A stretch of 64,000 nt of DNA from Tragulus kanchil (lineage: Eukaryota > Chordata > Mammalia > Artiodactyla > Tragulidae), in assembly GCA_022376925.1 (NCBI GenBank), contig JAIOJX010000031.1:134434854-134498853 (forward strand). The letters are read 5' to 3'. The notes beneath the pieces were generated by a model, which saw only the letters and a program-made list of their open reading frames with translations, did not search any database and was not told where the DNA came from. Positions 52,561 to 64,000 of this stretch are shown here, piece after piece; positions within the stretch are counted from its first letter, which is position 1, and each line of letters begins with the position of its first letter. The translations under genes were made by a program, and so were the position numbers.

Positions 52561-52944
52561 AGAGGGGCTGGATTCTGGAAGAAGCCACAGGACATGATGG
52601 TTCTTCTGAGCAGGAATTTCTGTTTCTGATATGACTGGTAACTCCATTTCTGTAGCATGAGGAAGATCTCTGGATTGTGGAGAGTGAGGTGCAAATAGCA
52701 AAAATCCAGATGAGGAGGGCAGTGTCAATGGTGTGATCACAGGTCAGAGCTCAAAGACAGGGAGGAAGCCCCACCATTCATCACGTTTGGGAAACTCTCC
52801 ACATGGGAGTTTTGTGGGAAAACAGATGCTTGGTGTTTGTGAACTCTCACAGATCTTTCTTCTCCCCAGCTTACTTCTGCATTCTTCAAATGTATATCAC
52901 CCTCCAGGGATGCTGTAGCACCCGCAGAGACAAAAGCAAGGTCT
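52561..52944. other. Intron 3 of gene B, paralogous to 27383-27725
   Basis: GTGGGAAAACAGA(A/T)G, 'gctcaaagacagggaggaag' and 'aaagcaaggtcttt' align with gene A. Homology resumes only at about 60270, so most of 52945-60270 was inserted into gene B or lost from gene A. Confidence 0.65.
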
Positions 52945-53217
52945 TTTTTTTTTTTTTTTTGACTGTACTAGGGTCTATGTTGCTGTGGAGTCTGCTCTCT
53001 AGTTGCAGGGTACACGGCTTCTCATTGCAGTGGCTTCTCTTGTTGCAGAGCATGGGCTCTAGGGATATACGCTTCAGTAGATTTGGCACGCAGGCTTAGT
53101 ATCTGCAGTACATCAGTTTGGTTGCCCCATAACATGTGAGATCTTCCTAGAACAAGGATCGAACCCGTGTCTCCTGCATTGGCAAGCAGATTCATTACTG
53201 TGGAGCCACAAGGGGGT
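52945..53217 (-). mobile_element. CHR-2-type SINE
   Basis: Antisense CHR-2 starting with poly(T) ('gactgtactagggtctatgttgc') and ending 'gtggagccacaaggggg'. Confidence 0.75.
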
Positions 53218-53600
53218 TAGGGAGATTAAATATATAGTCTTTCTATCAGAAAGAATGCAGATGAGCTTGGAGCTTAGAGAGAAACTCCGCTAAGAATGAT
53301 TATACTTTAGGAATGTCTGTGTAAAATAGTCTTTCCAGATTTTGGTAACCTGAATTTCTAGGGTTGTGCTAAACTAAGTGACAAAAGGTTATTGAATATC
53401 TAGGTCATTTCCAAATAAAATAAGATTCTGAAACACTGATTACTGGAAACTAGTTTCCTCTTAAAGAGAAACTAAAGAGAGTTTGGGCTATTAACAGGTA
53501 TGTTTGGTGCCACCCTGAGGTGTTCTGTGTAAAAATGCCAATGTTTTTAGAAATTATCGTCGTATTTATGTTCACCAGTCTACAGAATGCTAATATAAAG
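53218..53600. other. Non-coding stretch, nothing recognised
   Basis: AT-rich intron sequence of gene B without recognisable elements. Confidence 0.45.
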
Positions 53601-55757
53601 GACAGTTCGTCACTGCTTAAGGAAAGTAAGATGTGTGTTTTTAGTAAAAAAAAAAAAAAATGAAAAGTATGAATGATGAAATTGATTTTGGACATACATA
53701 GCAGTTGAGTGGCAGTGAGTGGTAGCTGGAAGCAAGGTCTTAGTTTCCCAGACCCGGAGTCCTAACCAGGAGCCAACAGTTAGGGTAACATCCCTAATCT
53801 GCCTCATAAAGAACAAATTTGGGGGCTTCCCTGGTGGTCCAGTGGGTAAGGACACCACCTTGCAGTGCAAGGGGCACTGGTTCGATCCCTGGCCTGGGAA
53901 GATCCCACGTGCCGCGGAGCGGCTGGACTGATGTGTCCAATTACCGAGCTGGAGCTCTGGAGTGCATGCGCCCAGAGCTGGTGCTCTGCAGCAACAGAGG
54001 CCACCGTGATGGGAGGCCCACACCGGCCAAAGAACAAAGATGGATGAAGATAGATAAATGAAGAACCAATAGAAGTGGCCCGCCTGCTCCCCTCCCTCCC
54101 CCTCCCACCAATAATAAATAAATAAATAAATCTTTTTAAAAAAAAAGAACAAATTCGGGCAAAGAGGCAGAAGGTTAAAGAGTAAAGTAAAACATTTATT
54201 GAAAAGAAAGATATATGCGGAAAGGCACATGGTTGAGCTCAGAGATAGAGCCATGCCTTTGGGAAGTGTAAATTCTTTATAAAGGGGCAGTTTTCCAGGT
54301 CTTCCTTCTCCCTCACGCCAATCCCTGTGCTTTGTCCTCCCTGGTTAATTTCTCTCAGGACCCTCCCCTGGGGTGCACAGGCACACCCTAGCCAAGATGG
54401 ATCTGGAAGTGGAGGCTTCTGTTTTTTTTTTTTTTTTTCAGTCTTTGTAGCGTTTTATACAAATATAAAGTTACGCACTGTCAAAGCTCTCACGCCAAAA
54501 GAGGTTCCTACGCAATTAAACAAAACGCCTTCAAAAATTTTTAACAACGTATAAATACCGTCACAAAATAACCCATTGATTAAAACAAAGTTTACAGTAC
54601 CTTCAACAGAACTGACAGAGGCCGACAATATTCTGCTGATTGTTACAGATGTTGTTCTAAGAAAACATTAATAAAACGACAGTTCGTCACTGCTTAAGGA
54701 AAGTAAGATGTGTGTTTTTAGTAAAAAAAAAAAAAAATGAAAAGTATGAATGATGAAATTGATTTTGGACATACATAGCAGTTGAGTGGCAGTGAGTGGT
54801 AGCTGGAAGCAAGGTCTTAGTTTCCCAGACCCGGAGTCCTAACCAGGAGCCAACAGTTAGGGTAACATCCCTAATCTGCCTCATAAAGAACAAATTTGGG
54901 GGCTTCCCTGGTGGTCCAGTGGGTAAGGACACCACCTTGCAGTGCAAGGGGCACTGGTTCGATCCCTGGCCTGGGAAGATCCCACGTGCCGCGGAGTGGC
55001 TGGACTGATGTGTCCGATTACCGAGCTGGAGCTCTGGAGTGCATGCGCCCAGAGCTGGTGCTCTGCAGCAACAGAGGCCACCGTGATGGGAGGCCCACAC
55101 CGGCCAAAGAACAAAGATGGATGAAGATAGATAAATGAAGAACCAATAGAAGTGGCCCGCCTGCTCCCCTCCCTCCCCCTCCCACCAATAATAAATAAAT
55201 AAATAAATCTTTTTAAAAAAAAAGAACAAATTCGGGCAAAGAGGCAGAAGGTTAAAGAGTAAAGTAAAACATTTATTGAAAAGAAAGATATATGCGGAAA
55301 GGCACATGGTTGAGCTCAGAGATAGAGCCATGCCTTTGGGAAGTGTAAATTCTTTATAAAGGGGCAGTTTTCCAGGTCTTCCTTCTCCCTCACGCCAATC
55401 CCTGTGCTTTGTCCTCCCTGGTTAATTTCTCTCAGGACCCTCCCCTGGGGTGCACAGGCACACCCTAGCCAAGATGGATCTGGAAGTGGAGGCTTCTGTT
55501 TTTTTTTTTTTTTTTCAGTCTTTGTAGCGTTTTATACAAATATAAAGTTACGCACTGTCAAAGCTCTCACGCCAAAAGAGGTTCCTACGCAATTAAACAA
55601 AACGCCTTCAAAAATTTTTAACAACGTATAAATACCGTCACAAAATAACCCATTGATTAAAACAAAGTTTACAGTACCTTCAACAGAACTGACAGAGGCC
55701 GACAATATTCTGCTGATTGTTACAGATGTTGTTCTAAGAAATACCATTAATAAAACG
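53601..55757. repeat. Tandem duplication 18, period 1077
   Basis: 53601-54677 recurs at 54678-55757. The junction AACATTAATAAAACGACAG is a corrupted form of the natural exit ATACCATTAATAAAACGCAT. Point differences include GCGGAGCGGCTGG versus GCGGAGTGGCTGG. The unit spans the LTR-like sequence, a SINE and the 3' end of the TVP23B retrocopy. Confidence 0.95.
53820..54143 (+). mobile_element. CpG-rich CHR-like SINE, locus 7
   Basis: Sense, full-length: head GGGGCTTCCCTGGTGGTCCA, B-box GGTTCGATCCC, body with GTGCATGCGCCCAGAGC, tail AATAAATAAATAAATAAATC then poly(A). Target-site duplication AAAGAACAAATT at 53808-53819 and 54144-54155. Copy at 54897-55220. Confidence 0.9.
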
Positions 55758-55834
55758 CATTATTTACAATATCCCCATTACAGCAAGAAAAAAAATAGAT
55801 TCATAAAATTAAATGTTTTTTAGGCATTTACAAT

Positions 55835-58482
<2,648 letters not shown>

Positions 58483-58825
58483 TCAGCGCCGCAGCCGAGG
58501 GAAGCGACCCGAACAGACGGGCCAGGTGCTGCCCCAGCCAGGAGGAGCCGAAGAGCTGGAAGTGGAGGCTTCTGAGAGGAGCAAGACTCATTATGGCCTG
58601 GAATTTTCTCTTGACTTTGACTCCCGAGGAGCCTTTCTGCACATGTGTAGCATCTCCCTCATCAGACGGGTTTTTCTTTTTTTTTTTTTTTTTTTCAGAC
58701 AGGGTTTTTCCTTTCTTTGAACTTTCTATGATTATTCCCTTGAGGTAAGAGGCAAAAACTGACTCTTTACTCCGTTTCTGTTGGTGGTAAATTGCTCAAC
58801 TGGAGCCCACCTATGTCTTATCTCA

Positions 58826-59587
<762 letters not shown>

Positions 59588-60032
59588 TCAGCGCCGCAGC
59601 CGAGGGAAGCGACCCGAACAGACGGGCCAGGTGCTGCCCCAGCCAGGAGGAGCCGAAGAGCTGGAAGTGGAGGCTTCTGAGAGGAGCAAGACTCATTATG
59701 GCCTGGAATTTTCTCTTGACTTTGACTCCCGAGGAGCCTTTCTGCACATGTGTAGCATCTCCCTCATCAGACGGGTTTTTCTTTTTTTTTTTTTTTTTTC
59801 AGACAGGGTTTTTCCTTTCTTTGAACTTTCTATGATTATTCCCTTGAGGTAAGAGGCAAAAACTGACTCTTTACTCCGTTTCTGTTGGTGGTAAATTGCT
59901 CAACTGGAGCCCACCTATGTCTTATCTCAGGGACTGTAAAGAGGAGGGTGGCTGATTGTGGATGTCCAACCTGGAGCCCATCTATCGCATACCTCTGGTA
60001 AAGAATCCACCTGCAATAGCAGATCAGCCCGG

Positions 60033-62257
60033 TTTGGTTCCTGGGTGGGGAAGATCCCCTGGAGAAGTGATAGGCTACCCATTCCAGTATTCTTGCATGA
60101 AAAATTCCATGGCTCCGTCCATGTCACAGAGAGTTGGACACGACTGAGCGACTTTAACTTCACAAGGAAAAAGAAAGTAGGTCTGACTCATAGGTGACTC
60201 TTTCTAAATGAACAAAGTGATTTTTAAAAAAAGAGATAGAGGATTTATGAAAAGTGGACTCCAAAAAAGAGGTCCTGAAAGGTAAGGTCTTTATATGATC
60301 TGCAGCAATCTGCCATTTGAGTCCTGTCAGTTTTGTTGTTTAATTTGGGGGAGCACGTAATGGCGTGTTTCAAAGGTGTCTATTGCCCTTGTCCCCCTTC
60401 TGTGCTGAATTCCATTGGATGCCCACTTGCTGGTCCTGGTAGGTGAGTGTTGATACCTCCAGAGTCCTCATTCCTGGAGCCAGCCTGGTTCTCTTCCATT
60501 TGCTGCACTTAGGAAACCTCATCAGAAAAAGGGAAGACACTGGCTGTTCTCCCACTGCATCTGGTGTCTCAGATCCTGCACAGAGCTATCTTAAGCCCGT
60601 CTTCCTATTCAGAGCCCTCAGCTATTTTTCTTGTTCCTGCTTTCGCCACAGCCTTCAGCGGTGTGTGTAATAGGAGTGTGGTCTGGATCTTCTGTGATTT
60701 TAACTCAGAAAACCTGTAAGGACAGTGGATCTTGGGCTCCTCACTAGGCTCTCCAGTCCTGCATGGGGAGTATATAGGAAACAGGTGTCACGTTCCCTCC
60801 TTGCTCATACTGTACAAAATGCCCCATACTCATCCAGTGAACAACATTTCCAGGACAGGACCTGAATTGACATGTGTGGGTTGGTACCTCAGAAACTATT
60901 TCCAGAAGGGATGGTGGAGTAAGACTGTTAGTTATGCAGGTCATTTCTTGTGTCTCACTTAAGATTTTCTTTCTAAGTTTCTGGAGTTCATTGTAACTCT
61001 TTGTAATTTGTTCTGCCCAAGTGGGGCCTAGTGGTTAAGAACATGTATGAATCTGTAGGTCTGGGTTTCAGTCCCGCTTCTCTCATTTACTTTCAATGTG
61101 ACACGGGTTGTGTACCTGAACTCTGTGAGTGTACTACCTTTATTTGGTTCCTGGGTGGGGAAGATCCCCTGGAGAAGTGATAGGCTACCCATTCCAGTAT
61201 TCTTGCATGAAAAATTCCATGGCTCCGTCCATGTCACAGAGAGTTGGACACGACTGAGCGACTTTAACTTCACAAGGAAAAAGAAAGTAGGTCTGACTCA
61301 TAGGTGACTCTTTCTAAATGAACAAAGTGATTTTTAAAAAAAGAGATAGAGGATTTATGAAAAGTGGACTCCAAAAAAGAGGTCCTGAAAGGTAAGGTCT
61401 TTATATGATCTGCAGCAATCTGCCATTTGAGTCCTGTCAGTTTTGTTGTTTAATTTGGGGGAGCACGTAATGGCGTGTTTCAAAGGTGTCTATTGCCCTT
61501 GTCCCCCTTCTGTGCTGAATTCCATTGGATGCCCACTTGCTGGTCCTGGTAGGTGAGTGTTGATACCTCCAGAGTCCTCATTCCTGGAGCCAGCCTGGTT
61601 CTCTTCCATTTGCTGCACTTAGGAAACCTCATCAGAAAAAGGGAAGACACTGGCTGTTCTCCCACTGCATCTGGTGTCTCAGATCCTGCACAGAGCTATC
61701 TTAAGCCCGTCTTCCTATTCAGAGCCCTCAGCTATTTTTCTTGTTCCTGCTTTCGCCACAGCCTTCAGCGGTGTGTGTAATAGGAGTGTGGTCTGGATCT
61801 TCTGTGATTTTAACTCAGAAAACCTGTAAGGACAGTGGATCTTGGGCTCCTCACTAGGCTCTCCAGTCCTGCATGGGGAGTATATAGGAAACAGGTGTCA
61901 CGTTCCCTCCTTGCTCATACTGTACAAAATGCCCCATACTCATCCAGTGAACAACATTTCCAGGACAGGACCTGAATTGACATGTGTGGGTTGGTACCTC
62001 AGAAACTATTTCCAGAAGGGATGGTGGAGTAAGACTGTTAGTTATGCAGGTCATTTCTTGTGTCTCACTTAAGATTTTCTTTCTAAGTTTCTGGAGTTCA
62101 TTGTAACTCTTTGTAATTTGTTCTGCCCAAGTGGGGCCTAGTGGTTAAGAACATGTATGAATCTGTAGGTCTGGGTTTCAGTCCCGCTTCTCTCATTTAC
62201 TTTCAATGTGACACGGGGTTGTGTACCTGAACTCTGTGAGTGTACTACCTTTATTTG
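60033..62257. repeat. Tandem duplication 21, period 1110
   Basis: 60033-61147 recurs at 61143-62257; shared TTTGG at the junction. The right copy has one extra G (CACGGGGTTG versus CACGGGTTG). The unit includes part of a Bov-tA and intron 3 of gene B. Confidence 0.95.
60270..61143. other. Intron 3 of gene B, paralogous to 27708-28060
   Basis: GGTCTTTATATGATCTGCAG, 'ctgccatttgagtcctgtcag' and 'tgctggtcctggtaggtgag' align with gene A 27724-27890. No exon. Repeated at 61380-62257 by duplication 21. Confidence 0.65.
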
Positions 62258-62329
62258 AAAATTTGGGGTATTTAGTTCTGTTAGGTAGCATAGAATGTTG
62301 CCTGATTTACAGAAAAGAGATCAGACGTT

Positions 62330-62605
62330 ACTTTTTTTTTTGCTGTGCCAAGTGGCAGGCAGGATCTTAGTTCCCTATTCATGGATGGATTCTGTGCCTC
62401 CTATGTTACACTTTATATGTTGTTATTTTTTTTTAACTTTTATTTATTTATTTTTGACTCTGCTGGGTCTTTGTTGATGTGTGGGTTTAGCTGCTCTGTG
62501 GTATGTGGGATCTTCCTGGATCAGGGATCGAACCTGTGTCTCCTGCATTGGCAGACGGGTTCTTATCCACTGAGCCACAAGGGAAGCCCTATATGTTGTT
62601 ATTTT
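62330..62605 (-). mobile_element. CHR-type SINE nested in an older CHR fragment
   Basis: Fragment at 62330-62413 ('gcaggatcttagttccc'), then an antisense CHR at 62430-62589 flanked by a perfect 16-bp target-site duplication TATATGTTGTTATTTT (62414-62429 and 62590-62605). Confidence 0.8.
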
Positions 62606-62699
62606 ACATTTTGTCCCCTAGAGTGTTGTCTCTGACTCTAGTTAGTAAGTTTTTAAATCATATTCTTTTTTTTCCATAGCAATACATTAAAAATTGTTT

Positions 62700-63015
62700 A
62701 AAATATATATTTATTTTGGCTTCTCTGGTCTTTGTTGCTTCAGGGGCGTTTCTCTACTTGAGGCAAGCAAGGACTACCCTCTAGGTGCAGTGAGTAGACT
62801 TCTCATTCCAGTACCTCCTCTTGTTGAGGTGCATCGGCGCTCTGCATGTGCTCAGTAGTTGTGACTCCTGAACTCTAGAGCACAGGATCATCGGTTGTGG
62901 CCCACAACCTTAGTTGCTCCAAGCCATGTGGGAACTTCCCAGATCAGGGATCAAATCCAAGTGCCCTGCATTAGCAGGTGGTTTCTTTACCTCTTAGTTA
63001 CAAGGGAGGCCCCAA
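62700..63015 (-). mobile_element. CHR-2-type SINE
   Basis: Antisense CHR-2 ('atatttattttggcttctctgg', 'gatcagggatcaaatccaag'). Confidence 0.75.
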
Positions 63016-63264
63016 AGTTTGCTCCTTTGTGTATATATGGGTAAGTTAAGGTTGCTATATAGGTAGGGAATTGTTATGGGTTATTGTGTAGGTAGTGAAC
63101 ATTTCATTTCTTGACTTTTTGTTATTTAAGGATGACGGTCTATGTATTACACAGTATAACTGACATGAACCACTTGTTAATGTCATAAAATGCCTGTACT
63201 TCTATCTCCTGATAGATTTATGGGAGGTACTTAGAAGAGTGTTTGGTTTTTTTTAATATTTATT

Positions 63265-63395
63265 TTGGGGAATTTCCTGGTGGTCCAGTAGATAGGATTC
63301 AGCACTTTCACTGCAGTGAGCCTAAGTTTTAATCTATGGTCAGGGAACTAAGATCTCATAAGCCCTGTGGTACAGCACACAGAAAAAAACCACTG
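63265..63395 (+). mobile_element. CHR-type SINE
   Basis: Sense short CHR: GGGAATTTCCTGGTGGTCC head, tail 'cacacagaaaaaaacc'. Confidence 0.75.
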
Positions 63396-63521
63396 TAATG
63401 AATTCTTTGTTTTCTTAGTGCAGGATTTGTTGGACAGATGTCAGCTGCCATGTACTTTCTGCAGTATTTGTTAGAAGGCTTCTTTTGCATTATTTCCCAT
63501 TGCAGTGTATTACCTGTCAGT

Positions 63522-63735
63522 ACGTGCTTGCTTAGTCACTCAGTGCTATCTGACTCTTTGTGATCTCATGGACTATAGCCTGCCAAGATCCCTAGTGCAT
63601 GGAATTTTTTTTAGGCCAGAATAGTGCAGTGGGTTGCCATTTTCTTCTCCAGGGGATCTTCCCAACCCAGGGTTTGAACCCCACCTTTCCTGTGTCTTCT
63701 GCATTGGCAAGGCAGATTCTTTACATCTGAGTCAC
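63522..63735 (-). mobile_element. Bov-tA SINE
   Basis: Antisense Bov-tA ('gcttagtcactcagtgctatc', 'ggttgccattttcttctcc', 'gcattggcaaggcagattc'). Confidence 0.8.
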
Positions 63736-64000
63736 GTACGTAACACTGTCTGTTCTTTACCATTTAATCATGTATAAGTATGCATAAAGTATGTACAGTC
63801 TCAATTATGAAACAGCAGCATTTACTACCAGTTGAGGTCATGGTGGGAAAATACCCTTTTCTTTGAAAACTGACATGAGTTTGCATAAAATGAATGTTTT
63901 TCCGGTTTTGTCTTTGAAACTAGGCTACCCTAAAATTAATTTGAATTACATGTGATCACACTTTCTGTTTTAAAGTGTTCTATTCCATTAGTGTTCCTTA
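63736..64000. other. End of intron 3 of gene B, just upstream of its finger exon
   Basis: AGGCTACCC(C/T)A(G/A)AATT, then 'catgtgatcatactttct' wording at 63925-63985, aligns with gene A 33209-33260, which lies about 170-220 bp upstream of the finger-exon acceptor at 33426. The gene B finger exon is therefore expected shortly after the window ends. Confidence 0.65.

Noticed and set aside
53610..54254. 214-residue minus-strand open frame, and its copy at 54687-55331
   Set aside because: It reads through a CpG-rich SINE and LTR-like sequence; the same SINE frame (FVLWPVWASHHGG type) recurs at unrelated loci, so it is repeat-derived.

Overview
This is mammalian nuclear DNA, most likely from a ruminant. 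It carries Bov-tA/Bov-A type SINEs, BovB (RTE) LINE fragments, cetartiodactyl CHR-type tRNA-derived SINEs and L1 pieces, with GT-AG exons and a CpG island. Nothing bacterial, plasmid or phage-like is present.

Genes. The window covers one and a half KRAB zinc-finger (KZNF) genes, tandem paralogs on the + strand. Gene A runs from a CpG-island promoter with a probable non-coding exon 1 (about 7.2-9.5 kb), through a start-codon exon (23712-23803, MALSQ), a 127-nt KRAB-A exon (26269-26395) and a C2H2 exon (33427-35511), into a tail of decayed fingers (to about 36760). Gene B repeats this order: a decayed exon-1 remnant (43045-43224), a start-codon exon (44322-44412 or its copy 45409-45499) and a KRAB-A exon (51431-51557). 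Its zinc-finger exon is not in the window; the last 120 bases match the intron about 200 bp upstream of gene A's finger exon, so it should lie just beyond the right edge. On the minus strand, in a gene B intron, is a full-length processed retrocopy of TVP23B (a Golgi membrane protein) with an intact 208-residue ORF, a poly(A) tract and a 19-bp target-site duplication.

Structure of the assembly. The dominant feature is 21 direct tandem duplications. Nineteen have periods of about 1.07-1.19 kb; two, inside the finger exon, are about 0.42 and 0.50 kb. Copies are nearly identical, differ mostly by small indels, and some junctions carry short junk sequence. I read most of them as unmerged overlaps between contigs rather than biology. 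Collapsing them removes about 22 kb, leaving about 42 kb of real sequence. Collapsing the 418-bp one also restores the gene A reading frame (602 codons, 14 fingers).

Layout. 1-7 kb: repeats, including a 5S rRNA pseudogene split by a SINE. 7-9.5 kb: CpG island. 9.5-23.7 kb: gene A intron 1, full of SINE/LINE pieces. 23.7-36.8 kb: gene A coding exons and decayed fingers. 36.8-39.7 kb: an L1 with its 5' end but no 3' end. 40-43 kb: intergenic sequence and the gene B exon-1 remnant. 43-64 kb: gene B introns and exons, an LTR-like element and the TVP23B retrocopy.

A CpG-rich SINE of about 300 bp occurs at seven independent loci, mostly with clear target-site duplications. I cannot match it from memory to a named bovine family.
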